A program made the translations under genes and the position numbers. A stretch of 64,000 nt of DNA from DATAEE01 sp963725145. Lineage in GTDB: Bacteria > Acidobacteriota > Vicinamibacteria > Vicinamibacterales > 2-12-FULL-66-21. This document shows, in pieces, positions 44,275 to 53,091 of the stretch (position 1 is the stretch's first letter; each line of letters starts with the position of its first letter). Location: contig CAVRXL010000010.1 of NCBI GenBank assembly GCA_963725145.1, positions 1 through 64,000 of the forward strand. The letters run 5' to 3'. The notes beneath the pieces are model-generated. The model did not search any database, was not told the origin of the DNA, and saw nothing but the letters and a program-made list of their open reading frames with translations.

Positions 44275-44907
44275 ATGCCACTTCTGGACGTGAGTCTCCC
44301 GCTCGATGCCAGCCTGCCGATCTGGCCGGCGAATCCGCCCTTCGACCTGACCCCCGTCAAGCGGATTGCGGACGGGGCCAGCTCGAATGTGTCCCGCCTC
44401 ACCCTCGGGACGCATACCGGTACCCACATCGACGCGCCCCGGCACATGATCGATGGCGCTCCGACGCTCGACCAGCTTCCGCTCGACGCCCTGGTGGGTC
44501 CTGGAAGGGTGGTCGCGATCGAGACCGACCGCGCGATCGAGGCGCGGCACGTCGACGGGGACGCCCTGCAGGGATCCACTCGCATCCTCCTCAAGACGCG
44601 GAACTCGACGTTCTGGGGATCGCCGGAGTTCCGAACCGATTTCGTCTTCCTGAGCGAGGAAGCGGCGCGCGCGCTCGTCGACGCGGGGGTGCGGCTGGTC
44701 GGGATCGACTACCTGTCCATCGAAGAGTACCGGAAACCGGGCGCCCCGGCGCACAAGGCGCTCCTCTCCGCCGGCATCGTCGTCGTCGAAGGACTGAATC
44801 TGACGTCGGCCGAACCGGGACCGTACGATGTGATGTGCCTTCCCCTCCGCGTGACCGGCGCCGACGGCGGGCCGGCGCGCGTCATTCTGAGGCGCGAGCC
44901 CCAGTAA
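44275..44907 (+). CDS. Cyclase-family (kynurenine formamidase-like) metal hydrolase
   Basis: The 210-residue protein carries the family metal motif HTGTHIDAPRH (about 48-58), plus GIDYLSIEEYRKPGAPAHKALLSAGIVVVEGL. The family hydrolyses N-formyl or cyclic amides and includes kynurenine formamidase. No tryptophan-catabolism neighbours are present, so the substrate is open. It is 7 bp upstream of glgC and probably co-transcribed. Confidence 0.85.
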   Translation: MPLLDVSLPLDASLPIWPANPPFDLTPVKRIADGASSNVSRLTLGTHTGTHIDAPRHMIDGAPTLDQLPLDALVGPGRVVAIETDRAIEARHVDGDALQGSTRILLKTRNSTFWGSPEFRTDFVFLSEEAARALVDAGVRLVGIDYLSIEEYRKPGAPAHKALLSAGIVVVEGLNLTSAEPGPYDVMCLPLRVTGADGGPARVILRREPQ

Positions 44908-44914
44908 AAGCGCG

Positions 44915-46192
44915 ATGGTCGACGACGCGCTCGTGATCGTGCTGGCAGGCGGCGTCGGCGAGCGCCTGTATCCGCTGACGAAGGAGCGGGCGAAGCCCGC
45001 GGCCTACTTCGGCGGGCCGTATCGCATCATCGACTTCACGCTGAGCAACTGTCTCAACTCCGGGCTGCGGCGGATTTTCATCGCGATGCAGTACAAGTCG
45101 CTCTCGCTCAGCCGGCACATCCGCATGGGCTGGAACATCGTCGCGGAGGAGCTGGGAGAGTTCATCGAGATCCTGCACCCGCAGAAGCGCGTCGGCGAGC
45201 ACTGGTATCTCGGGACGGCGGACGCCGTGTATCAGAACCTGTACTCGATCCTGCGCGAGGAGCCGCGCTACCTGATCGTGCTCTCGGGCGATCACGTCTA
45301 CAAGATGGATTACGGCAAGATGCTGCGGTTCCATCAGGAGAACAAGGCGGCGGCGACGATCGCGACGATCGAAGTCTCGCGCGAGGAGGCGGGACGCTTC
45401 GGCGTCATCCGCACCGACCCCAGAGATTTCGTCGTCGGTTTCCTGGAAAAACCGAGGCCCGAGGAACTGGGTCCGGCAGACGATCAGGTGCTCGCGTCGA
45501 TGGGCATCTACATCTTCAACATGGACATCCTGCAGGGCGAGCTCGAGGCCGACGCCGCCCGCGCGACGTCGCACGACTTCGGCCGCGACATCATTCCGGC
45601 CATGGTCGAAGGATCGGCGCCGGTCGTCGCGTACCGCTTCTACGACGAGAACAAGAAAGCCGCCAAGTACTGGCGCGACATCGGAACGCTCGACGCGTAC
45701 TACGAGGCCAACATGGACCTCTGCCAGGTCGTGCCGGAGTTCAACCTGTACGATCCCGAATGGCCGCTGCGGACGTGGCAGGTGCAGGCGCCCCCCGCGA
45801 AGTTCGTGTTCGCCGACGACGATCGGTGCGGGCGCGCGCTCGATTCGATGATCTCGTCTGGCTGCATCATCTCGGGAAGCCGGATCGCCGGCAGCGTCCT
45901 GTGCCCGAACGTGCGCGTCCACAGCTTCTGCCAGATCGAGCAGAGCATCCTGATGCCCGGCGTCCGCGTGGGCCGGCACGCCCGGGTCAACCGGGCCATC
46001 ATCGACCGCGACGTCGTCATCCCGCGCGCGGCCCTCATAGGCGTCGACGCGGAAGAAGACCGGCGCCGGCATACGGTCACGGAGAAGGGCGTCGTCATCG
46101 TCACCAAGGACGAGGAGCCGCTCATCGGCCCGGTGCCGGACGATCAGCTCAGGCTGGAGCAGGTCGCGGACGCGCGAGGTGCCAGGACGTGA
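44915..46192 (+). CDS. glgC: Glucose-1-phosphate adenylyltransferase
   Basis: GlgC makes ADP-glucose for glycogen or trehalose synthesis. The 425-residue protein starts ALVIVLAGGVGERLYPLT with KPAAYFGGPYRIIDF and has YLIVLSGDHVYKMDYG, VVGFLEKP and WRDIGTLDAYYEANMDL. A left-handed beta-helix C-terminal domain follows (SGCIISGSRIAGSVLCPNVRV). No other glg genes are in the window; eno and gpmI follow, so the unit links carbon storage to lower glycolysis. Confidence 0.95.
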   Translation: MVDDALVIVLAGGVGERLYPLTKERAKPAAYFGGPYRIIDFTLSNCLNSGLRRIFIAMQYKSLSLSRHIRMGWNIVAEELGEFIEILHPQKRVGEHWYLGTADAVYQNLYSILREEPRYLIVLSGDHVYKMDYGKMLRFHQENKAAATIATIEVSREEAGRFGVIRTDPRDFVVGFLEKPRPEELGPADDQVLASMGIYIFNMDILQGELEADAARATSHDFGRDIIPAMVEGSAPVVAYRFYDENKKAAKYWRDIGTLDAYYEANMDLCQVVPEFNLYDPEWPLRTWQVQAPPAKFVFADDDRCGRALDSMISSGCIISGSRIAGSVLCPNVRVHSFCQIEQSILMPGVRVGRHARVNRAIIDRDVVIPRAALIGVDAEEDRRRHTVTEKGVVIVTKDEEPLIGPVPDDQLRLEQVADARGART

Positions 46193-46236
46193 TGATCGCC
46201 GGTCGACCAGTGCCACACTGCCCCCGCTGAGGATTG

Positions 46237-47559
46237 ATGAGAATCGAGCGCGTACACGGACGGGAAATCCTGGATTCCCGCGGGAATCCGACCGTCGAGG
46301 CGGATGTCACGCTGAACGGCGGCGCCACGGGCCGAGCAGCCGTCCCGTCCGGCGCCTCCACGGGGGAGCGTGAGGCGCTCGAGCTCCGAGACGGCGACAA
46401 GCAACGATATCTGGGCAAAGGCGTGCGGAAGGCGGTCGCCAACGTCAACGGCGAGATCGCAAGCGCGATTACGGGCCAGGAGGCGGACCAGCGCGCGATT
46501 GACGGAACGCTCATCGCGCTCGACGGCTCGCCGGCGAAGGGACGGCTTGGAGCGAATGCGATCCTCGCCGTCTCCATGGCTCTGGCGAAAGCGCTCGCGG
46601 CGGCGAAGAAGAAACCTCTGTACGAGTCGTTTTCTGGAGGGGCGGGTCTCTCCGGAGGGGCCGGTCTTAAGACCGGCCCCTCCACGTACTTATTGCCCAC
46701 CCCCATGCTCAACATCCTCAACGGCGGCGCGCACGCCGATACGAACGTGGACTTTCAGGAGTTCATGGTCATGCCGGTCGGCTTCCCGTCGTTTTCGGAA
46801 GCCCTGCGGGCTGGAGTCGAGATCTTCCACACGTTGCGAGGCATCCTGAAAAAGCGGGGCCTCGCGACCGGTGTCGGCGACGAGGGAGGCTTTGCCCCGA
46901 ATCTGAAATCGAACCGCGAGGCGGTCGAGATCGTCCTCGAAGCCGTGCGTCAGGCCGGCCACACCGCGGGCGAGACGGTCTACCTCGCGCTCGACGTCGC
47001 CTCGAGCGAGTTCTACGAGAACGGGAAATATGTGTTCAAGAAGTCGGGCGACACGACGCGCGGATCGGACGAGATGGTCAGGATGTACGAGGACTGGACC
47101 CGGGAGTATCCCATCATCTCGATCGAAGACGGCGTGGCGGAGGGAGACTGGCCGGGCTGGCAGGCGCTGACCCGGGCGCTCGGCTCACGCGTGCAGCTCG
47201 TCGGAGACGACGTGTTCGTCACGAACCCGTCGATCCTCGAGCGCGGGATCCGCGAGAAAGTCGGGAACGCCCTGCTCGTGAAGCTCAATCAAATCGGTAC
47301 CGTCACCGAAACGCTCGATGCGATCGCGATGGCCCGCGCGGCCGGGTACGCGAGCGTGATGTCCCACCGGTCGGGCGAGACCGAAGACACCACGATCGCG
47401 GATCTCGCCGTGGCGACCGGAGTCGGCCAGATCAAGACCGGTTCTGCCAGCCGCAGTGACCGCGTCGCGAAATACAACCAGCTCCTGCGCATTGAAGAAG
47501 AGCTGGGTTCGCGCGCGACCTACGCCGGCCGAAGCTCGATCAAACAGCTCAATGCGTAG
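46237..47559 (+). CDS. eno: Enolase with a palindrome-encoded loop
   Basis: Enolase interconverts 2-phosphoglycerate and PEP. The 440-residue protein has all hallmarks: EILDSRGNPTVE, the mobile loop SGASTG, ILNGGAHADTNVDFQEFM, VGDDVFVTN, LLVKLNQIGT, SHRSGETEDTTIADL and KTGSASRSDR. Residues about 134-150 (SGGAGLSGGAGLKTGPS) replace a normally short, variable surface loop and are encoded by a perfect DNA palindrome plus a half copy. I chose ATG 46237 with GAGG upstream; a TTG lies one codon earlier. The last codons overlap gpmI by 8 bp. Confidence 0.95.
   Translation: MRIERVHGREILDSRGNPTVEADVTLNGGATGRAAVPSGASTGEREALELRDGDKQRYLGKGVRKAVANVNGEIASAITGQEADQRAIDGTLIALDGSPAKGRLGANAILAVSMALAKALAAAKKKPLYESFSGGAGLSGGAGLKTGPSTYLLPTPMLNILNGGAHADTNVDFQEFMVMPVGFPSFSEALRAGVEIFHTLRGILKKRGLATGVGDEGGFAPNLKSNREAVEIVLEAVRQAGHTAGETVYLALDVASSEFYENGKYVFKKSGDTTRGSDEMVRMYEDWTREYPIISIEDGVAEGDWPGWQALTRALGSRVQLVGDDVFVTNPSILERGIREKVGNALLVKLNQIGTVTETLDAIAMARAAGYASVMSHRSGETEDTTIADLAVATGVGQIKTGSASRSDRVAKYNQLLRIEEELGSRATYAGRSSIKQLNA
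46636..46683. repeat. Palindromic element inside eno
   Basis: A perfect 30-bp palindrome runs from 46654 to 46683 (arms GGAGGGGCCGGTCTT and its complement). It is preceded by a partial direct copy, GGAGGGGCGGGTCT (46636-46649). The frame remains open through the whole element. A close relative lies after gpmI at 49089-49120. Confidence 0.85.
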
Positions 47560-49090
47560 CCCGCTCGTTCTCGTGGTCCTCGACGGATGGGGGCTTCGTC
47601 CGGAACGCGAGAACAACGCCATCGCCCTGGCCAGAAAGCCGGTCTACGACGCGCTCGTCGCCGGCTACCCACACGCTCAGCTCGTCGCCTCCGGCGAGGC
47701 GGTGGGGCTGCCCGCCGGACAGATGGGCAACTCCGAGGTCGGCCACATGAACATGGGCGCGGGCCGGGTGGTCTATCAGGATCTCACCCGGATCGACAAG
47801 AGCATCAGGGACGGTGACTTCTTCACCAACCCTGCGCTCGTGGCCGCGATGGACCGCTGCGGCGGCGGAAGCCACGCTCTCCATTTGATCGGCCTTGTGT
47901 CCGACGGCGGCGTCCACAGCCATACCCGGCACCTGTACGCGCTCGTCCAACTGGCGGCCCGGCGGAAGCTCGAACGCGTGTTCGTGCATGCCATCACCGA
48001 CGGCCGGGACACCTCGCCAACCGGGGGCCGCGGCTACGCCGGAGAGCTGGAGGACGAGCTCCGACGCGCCGGCACGGGTCGGATCGCCAGCGTGTCCGGC
48101 CGCTACTACGCGATGGATCGCGACAAGCGGTGGGAGCGCACGAAGCTTGCGTACGACGCGATCGTTCGTGGGCGGGATGCCGAGCGGGGGCGTTCGTCGA
48201 GCGAGATCATCGAGCGGGCGTACGCGGCAGGCATCACCGACGAATTCATCAAACCAGCCGTCATCACCGACGCCGACGACCGGGCAATCGGGCCGATGGC
48301 GACGGGCGACTCGGTCATGTTTTTCAATTTCCGGGCGGACCGGATGCGGCAGATCACGCGCGCGGTCGCCTTCGAAGCCTTCGACGGCTTCGACCGGCTC
48401 GAACATCCAAACGTCGCCTGCACGACGATGACCGAATACGACCAGACGTACGGTCTCCCGGTCGCGTTCACGACGGATCAGTTCAGCGGCAGCCTCGCCG
48501 AGGTGCTGCAAGCGCACGGCGTCGCGAACCTCCGGCTCGCGGAAACGGAAAAGTACGCGCACGTGACCTACTTCTTCAACTGCGGCGAGGAGCGGCCGTA
48601 CCGCGGCGAGGAACGGCTGCTGGTGCCGTCGCCGAAGGTGGCGACCTACGACCTGAAGCCGGAGATGAGCGCGCCCGGGATCACCGACGCGCTCGTGTCG
48701 GATCTCGAGGGGCGCCGCCACTCGGCGGTCATCTGCAACTACGCCAACGCCGACATGGTGGGGCACACCGGACGGCTGGACGCCGCGGTCGCCGCGGTCC
48801 AGACGCTCGACGCGTGCCTTGGGCGGATCGTGACGGCCGTGAGGCAGGCGGGCGGCGTCCTGATCGTGACCGCGGACCACGGCAACGCCGAGCAGATGTG
48901 GGACGACGAGTTGAACGCGCCGCACACGGCCCACACGTCGAATCCCGTCCCGGTCATCCTGGTGGACGAACAGGCGCGCGGCAGGCGGCTGCGCGGCGGT
49001 TCGCTCCGCGACGTGGCGCCGACGATGCTGACGTTGCTGGGCTTGGAGCTGGCGAAGGAGATGACAGGACGATCGCTGCTTATTGATTAG
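47552..49090 (+). CDS. gpmI: 2,3-bisphosphoglycerate-independent phosphoglycerate mutase
   Basis: GpmI interconverts 3- and 2-phosphoglycerate with two Mn ions. The 512-residue protein has the N-terminal metal site LVVLDGWGLR and the catalytic serine in GNSEVGHMNMGAGR near 62. HAITDGRDTSP, FNFRADRMRQIT, YANADMVGHTG and TADHGNAEQMWD follow. The start overlaps the eno stop by 8 bp, so translation is probably coupled. The frame is open further upstream only inside eno. Confidence 0.96.
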   Translation: MRSPLVLVVLDGWGLRPERENNAIALARKPVYDALVAGYPHAQLVASGEAVGLPAGQMGNSEVGHMNMGAGRVVYQDLTRIDKSIRDGDFFTNPALVAAMDRCGGGSHALHLIGLVSDGGVHSHTRHLYALVQLAARRKLERVFVHAITDGRDTSPTGGRGYAGELEDELRRAGTGRIASVSGRYYAMDRDKRWERTKLAYDAIVRGRDAERGRSSSEIIERAYAAGITDEFIKPAVITDADDRAIGPMATGDSVMFFNFRADRMRQITRAVAFEAFDGFDRLEHPNVACTTMTEYDQTYGLPVAFTTDQFSGSLAEVLQAHGVANLRLAETEKYAHVTYFFNCGEERPYRGEERLLVPSPKVATYDLKPEMSAPGITDALVSDLEGRRHSAVICNYANADMVGHTGRLDAAVAAVQTLDACLGRIVTAVRQAGGVLIVTADHGNAEQMWDDELNAPHTAHTSNPVPVILVDEQARGRRLRGGSLRDVAPTMLTLLGLELAKEMTGRSLLID

Positions 49091-49120
49091 GAGGGGCCGG
49101 TTTTAGGACCGGCCCCTCCT
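49089..49120. repeat. Palindromic element after gpmI (sibling of the eno element)
   Basis: The arms AGGAGGGGCCGGT (49089-49101) and ACCGGCCCCTCCT (49108-49120) pair over 13 bp with a 6-nt loop. The left arm begins within the gpmI stop codon. It lies between convergent genes and could stop transcription from both sides, though it lacks a T-run. Confidence 0.8.
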
Positions 49121-49123
49121 ACG

Positions 49124-49432
49124 TTATTCAACTTCTTTCTTTTCAGCCGACTCATCGGCTGCGATGCGAAGCGAACGAAGGAAGCGCCGATCCGTCGCGC
49201 TCATTTCGAGCGCGCGGCGCGGCGCGAGCGCGCGGGCGTTTGGTCCCACCTGCTGCAGCGCACCCGGCGTCGAGCGGCTCGCGAATCCAACGGTCGCCTC
49301 GAGCGACACTTTCATCTCGTAGCCGGCCGCGCGGGCGCGTTCCCGGCACGCCTCGACGCGGGGATCTTCAGCCACTGCCGCGGCAATCGCGTCGGCCAGC
49401 TCACGGGCCAACCGGTTCACGGCGTCATCCAT
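49124..49432 (-). CDS. Hypothetical 102-residue protein
   Basis: I chose the ATG preceded 6 nt upstream by GGAGG; a longer frame starts at a TTG (49528) with no such site. The protein is alpha-helical at the N-terminus (MDDAVNRLARELADAIAAAVAEDPRVEACRERARAAGY, broken here for description). MKVSLEATVGFASRS follows, with an acidic end (ESAEKKEVE). No family is recognised. A near-consensus promoter (49567-49595) directs transcription toward it. Confidence 0.65.
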   Translation of the reverse strand: MDDAVNRLARELADAIAAAVAEDPRVEACRERARAAGYEMKVSLEATVGFASRSTPGALQQVGPNARALAPRRALEMSATDRRFLRSLRIAADESAEKKEVE

Positions 49433-49566
49433 GCGGGACCTCCTCACAGCCGCCGGCGCTGGGAAACCGGGGCGATCGCCGATCGAACACTGTCGGCTGA
49501 GGATGCGCGAGCAGAGATCGGCCGCCAAATGTTGCTCATGGGGAGTGGGTCGGTGGAGCTGACGTC

Positions 49567-49595
49567 ATTGTAAGACCCGACTTCACGGGTGTCAA
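49567..49595 (-). promoter_or_regulatory. Near-consensus sigma-70 promoter of the 102-residue protein gene
   Basis: On the minus strand TTGACA (49595-49590), a 17-nt spacer and TACAAT (49572-49567). Predicted transcription begins near 49560, giving a leader of about 130 nt before the chosen ATG. The leader shows no recognisable riboswitch. The promoter is stronger by eye than almost any other in the window. Confidence 0.65.
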
Positions 49596-49619
49596 CGGAT
49601 CCGTGCCACAATCGGGCCG

Positions 49620-51173
49620 ATGGCGCGGCCGCCGTTCGTCACACCGGATGACCTCGGCGACTGGGATCCGGTGCGCGATCTCGGGCAACCGGGTGCCTTT
49701 CCGTACACGCGCGGAATCCAGCCGACCATGTACCGCGGCCGTCTCTGGACGATGCGGCAGTACGCCGGCTTCGGGACGGCGGCGGAATCCAACGCACGCT
49801 ACCGGTACCTCCTCGCTCAAGGCGTGAGCGGCCTCAGCGTCGCCTTCGACCTTCCCACGCAGATCGGCTACGACTCCGATCATACGCTCGCCGAGGGCGA
49901 AGTCGGGCGCGTCGGGGTCGCGATCGACTCGATCGAGGACATGGCGGACCTCTTCGACGGCATCCCGCTGGATCGCGTGTCGACCTCCATGACGATCAAC
50001 GCGACGGCGATCGTGCTCCTCGCCCTGTATGTCGCGGTCGCCAGGCGCCAGGGCGCCGATCTGGCGAAGCTCTCCGGTACGGTTCAGAACGACATCCTCA
50101 AGGAGTACGTCGCGCGGGGCACCTACATCTTCCCGCCCCGGTCCTCTCTGCGCATCGTCACGGACATCTTCGCGTGGTGCGAGCGCGAGCTGCCGAACTG
50201 GAACACGATCTCGATCAGCGGCTACCACATCCGAGAGGCGGGGTCGACCGCCGCGCAGGAGGTCGCGTTCACGTTTGCGAACGCGATCGCCTACGTCGAG
50301 GCGGCGGTCGCGGCGGGGCTCGACGTCAACCGGCTCGGCCGGCGCCTCTCGTTCTTCTTCGCCGCGCACAACGACTTCCTCGAGGAGGTCGCCAAATTCC
50401 GCGCCGCGCGGCGCCTCTGGGCGCGGCTCATGCGCGAGCGGTTCGGGGCGACCGACCCGCGCGCGGAGCAGCTTCGCTTCCACACACAAACCGCGGGGAG
50501 CACGCTCACCGCCCAGCAGCCCGACAACAACATCGTCCGCGTGGCCATTCAGGCGATGGCGGCGGTCATGGGGGGGACCCAGTCGCTCCACTGCAACGGC
50601 CGGGACGAAGCGCTCGCGCTCCCCACGGAAGAGTCGGCGCGGATCGCGCTCAGGACGCAGCAGATCATCTCGAGCGAGACCGGCGCGACCAACACCGTCG
50701 ACCCGCTGGGCGGCGCATGGGCGCTCGAAGCGCGAACGACCGCGATCGAAGCCGAAGCCCGCGCCATGCTCGAGCGCATCGAGGCGCTCGGCGGAACGCT
50801 CGCCGCGATCGAGGCGGGCACGATTCAGCGGGAGATCCAGGAGTCGGCCTACCGGGCGCAGCAGGCCGTCGACCGCGGCGACCAGATCGTCGTCGGCGTC
50901 AATCGCTTCACGACCGCGGACGGCGCCTCAATCGCGCTGCTCCACATCGACCCGGAGCTCGAACGGCGCCAGGTCGGGCGCGTCAGGGCGCTCCGCGCGG
51001 CGCGCGACGCCGCCGCGTGGCGCTCATCGCTCGACGCGGTCGCAGCCACCGCCCGCGGCCGCGACAATCTCGTGCCGCCCATCGTCGCCGCGATCGAGGC
51101 GCGCGCCACGATCGGCGAGATCTCCGACACGCTCCGCGGCGTCTTCGGAGAGCACAGGGAGATCGATACGTGA
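49620..51173 (+). CDS. Methylmalonyl-CoA mutase-type large subunit (catalytic domain only)
   Basis: The 517-residue protein is the TIM-barrel acyl-CoA mutase domain without the B12-binding domain. FPYTRGIQPTMYRGRLWTMRQYAGFG contains Tyr38, and TVQNDILKEYVARGTYIFPP contains Arg166. These match the Tyr/Arg pair (Tyr89/Arg207 of the Propionibacterium enzyme) that favours methylmalonyl-CoA over isobutyryl-CoA. His203 in SGYHIREAG is the conserved catalytic His. No small cobalamin-binding subunit is nearby, so it must be encoded elsewhere. CACAAT ends 7 nt before the ATG. Confidence 0.9.
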   Translation: MARPPFVTPDDLGDWDPVRDLGQPGAFPYTRGIQPTMYRGRLWTMRQYAGFGTAAESNARYRYLLAQGVSGLSVAFDLPTQIGYDSDHTLAEGEVGRVGVAIDSIEDMADLFDGIPLDRVSTSMTINATAIVLLALYVAVARRQGADLAKLSGTVQNDILKEYVARGTYIFPPRSSLRIVTDIFAWCERELPNWNTISISGYHIREAGSTAAQEVAFTFANAIAYVEAAVAAGLDVNRLGRRLSFFFAAHNDFLEEVAKFRAARRLWARLMRERFGATDPRAEQLRFHTQTAGSTLTAQQPDNNIVRVAIQAMAAVMGGTQSLHCNGRDEALALPTEESARIALRTQQIISSETGATNTVDPLGGAWALEARTTAIEAEARAMLERIEALGGTLAAIEAGTIQREIQESAYRAQQAVDRGDQIVVGVNRFTTADGASIALLHIDPELERRQVGRVRALRAARDAAAWRSSLDAVAATARGRDNLVPPIVAAIEARATIGEISDTLRGVFGEHREIDT

Positions 51174-51176
51174 CGC

Positions 51177-51204
51177 GGGGCCTGGGGCCTAGGGCCTGGG
51201 GCCT
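51177..51204. repeat. Heptamer array between the mutase and ABC genes
   Basis: Four consecutive 7-bp units: GGGGCCT, GGGGCCT, AGGGCCT, GGGGCCT. It lies in the 54-bp gap between the mutase stop and the Dpp-type ATPase start, apparently another member of the short-unit repeat class seen elsewhere in the window. Confidence 0.7.
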
Positions 51205-51227
51205 GGCGCGAACGAGGCCCTCGCACT

Positions 51228-52325
51228 GTGGCTGACCTCCTCCGGGTCGAGCACCTCACGACCGTCTTCGATCTTCCCGTAGGTCACGCGCGCGCCGTCG
51301 ACGACGTCAGCTTCGACGTGCGCGCGGGCGAAACCCTGTGCCTGGTCGGCGAGTCGGGCAGCGGAAAGTCGGTCACGGCGTTCTCGATCCTGCGACTCAT
51401 CCAGCCGCCCGGCCGGATCGCCGCAGGGCGTATCGTGTTCAACGGACAGGACTTATTGACATTGGACGAGCGTGGGATGCGCGAAGTCCGAGGGGCCCAG
51501 ATCGGCCTCGTGTTCCAGGAGCCGATGACGGCGCTGAACCCGGTGTTCACGATCGGGGATCAGATTTCTGAAACGCTCGTGGTCCACGGGCGCGCGAAGC
51601 GGCGCGAGGCGCGGGACCGGGCGGTCGAGCTGCTCGGCGCCGTGCGCGTGCCCGAGCCGGCCCGACGCGTGGACGAGTATCCGCACCAGCTCTCCGGCGG
51701 GCTGCGGCAGCGCGCGCTCATCGCGATGGCGCTCGCGTGCCGGCCGGCGCTGCTCATCGCAGACGAGCCGACGACGGCGCTCGACGTCACCATCCAGGCA
51801 CAGATCCTGGAACTCCTGCGCGACATGAAGCGCGAGTTCAAGCTGTCGCTCCTCCTGATCACGCACGATCTCGGCGTCGTCGCTGAAACGGCGGACCGCG
51901 TCGCTGTCATGTACGCCGGACGGATCGTCGAGGAGGCGACGGCGGCCGAGTTGTTCAGCGACCCCAAGCATCCGTATACGCAGGGCCTGCTGACGTCGAT
52001 TCCGGGCGGAACGCCCGGCGCACGGCTCAAGGCGATCCAGGGAACGGTTCCGGCGCTCGGTCACGTCCCTCCCGGCTGCGCGTTCGCGCCGCGGTGCCCG
52101 GCGCGGCTCGAGCACTGCGACACGCTCGTCCCCGGCGTCACCGATCTCGGACGCGGCCGCGCGGTTCGCTGCTTCCTGTACGACGGGGAGCTCCTCGATA
52201 GGCGCCGTGTCCAAGCCGCTGCTGGAAGTCCGGCACCTCACCAAGCACTTCACCCGCGGGCATGGGCTGCTCGCGAAGAAGACGGTCGTCCACGCGGTGG
52301 ACGACGTCAGCTTTTCGATCGCTGA
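51228..52325 (+). CDS. Dipeptide/oligopeptide ABC transporter ATPase (DppD/OppD-like)
   Basis: The 365-residue protein has Walker A GESGSGKS, the signature LSGGLRQRALIAMAL, Walker B LLIADEPTTALDVT and the family C-terminal cysteine region (CAFAPRCPARLEHC). The GTG start has no strong Shine-Dalgarno. The expected end is near CFLYDGELLDR, but the frame continues for about 40 low-quality residues and overlaps the next gene by 119 bp. That suggests loss of the original stop. No permease or binding protein is nearby. Confidence 0.88.
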   Translation: MADLLRVEHLTTVFDLPVGHARAVDDVSFDVRAGETLCLVGESGSGKSVTAFSILRLIQPPGRIAAGRIVFNGQDLLTLDERGMREVRGAQIGLVFQEPMTALNPVFTIGDQISETLVVHGRAKRREARDRAVELLGAVRVPEPARRVDEYPHQLSGGLRQRALIAMALACRPALLIADEPTTALDVTIQAQILELLRDMKREFKLSLLLITHDLGVVAETADRVAVMYAGRIVEEATAAELFSDPKHPYTQGLLTSIPGGTPGARLKAIQGTVPALGHVPPGCAFAPRCPARLEHCDTLVPGVTDLGRGRAVRCFLYDGELLDRRRVQAAAGSPAPHQALHPRAWAAREEDGRPRGGRRQLFDR

Positions 52326-53091
52326 GGGGGAAACGTTCGGGCTCGTCGGGGAATCGGGCAGCGGCAAGACGACGACGGGGCGGTGCATCCTGCGGCTCAT
52401 CGAGCCCACGTCGGGCGAAGTGCTCTACCGCGGCGAGAACGTGCTCGCGTTTTCACGCGCGCGTCTGCGCCGCGCGCGCCGCGACATGCAGATCGTCTTT
52501 CAGGATCCGTACTCGTCGCTGAACCCCCGGATGCGCGCCGGAACGATCGTGGAGGAGCCGCTGGTCATCCACAAGATCGGGAAGAAGGCGGAGCGTCAGG
52601 CCCGGGTCCGCGAGCTCTTCTCGCTCGTTGGGCTCGATCCGTCGCATCTCTCGCGCTACCCGCAGGAGTTCAGCGGCGGACAGCGACAGCGCATCGGCCT
52701 CGCGCGCGCGCTCGCGCTCAACCCGTCGCTCGTGATCGCGGACGAGCCCGTCTCGGCCCTCGACGTCTCGGTGCAGGCGCAGGTCGTCAACCTGCTGATG
52801 GAGCTGCAGGAGAAACTGAAGCTGACCTATCTTTTCATCGCGCACGATCTTCGTCTCGTGCGGCATATCTGCGACCGCGTCGCGGTCATGTATGTCGGGA
52901 GAATCGTGGAGACCGGACCGACCGACCGCCTCTTCGCGGCGCCCGCGCATCCCTACACTCGCGCGCTGCTCACCGCAATCCCGTCGCTCGATCCCGCGGC
53001 GATCCGCCAGCGGATCGACCTGGATCCGTCGACGTTCAACCGGAACGCGCCGCTGAAGGAGATTTCAGGCGGGCACTTCGCCGCGATCTAG
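52207..53091 (+). CDS. Dipeptide/oligopeptide ABC transporter ATPase (DppF/OppF-like)
   Basis: The 294-residue partner ATPase has Walker A GESGSGKTTTGR, QDPYSSLNPRM, the signature FSGGQRQRIGLARAL and Walker B LVIADEPVSALDVS. It starts at GTG within the 3' region of the first ATPase. Its C-terminus is shorter than usual and lacks the cysteine region found in its neighbour. It ends flush against the convergent MacB-like gene. Confidence 0.88.
   Translation: MSKPLLEVRHLTKHFTRGHGLLAKKTVVHAVDDVSFSIAEGETFGLVGESGSGKTTTGRCILRLIEPTSGEVLYRGENVLAFSRARLRRARRDMQIVFQDPYSSLNPRMRAGTIVEEPLVIHKIGKKAERQARVRELFSLVGLDPSHLSRYPQEFSGGQRQRIGLARALALNPSLVIADEPVSALDVSVQAQVVNLLMELQEKLKLTYLFIAHDLRLVRHICDRVAVMYVGRIVETGPTDRLFAAPAHPYTRALLTAIPSLDPAAIRQRIDLDPSTFNRNAPLKEISGGHFAAI

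Noticed and set aside
49433..49528. Extended 134-residue version of the hypothetical protein after gpmI
   Set aside because: The upstream start is a TTG without a Shine-Dalgarno, while the internal ATG at 49432 has GGAGG at 6 nt.
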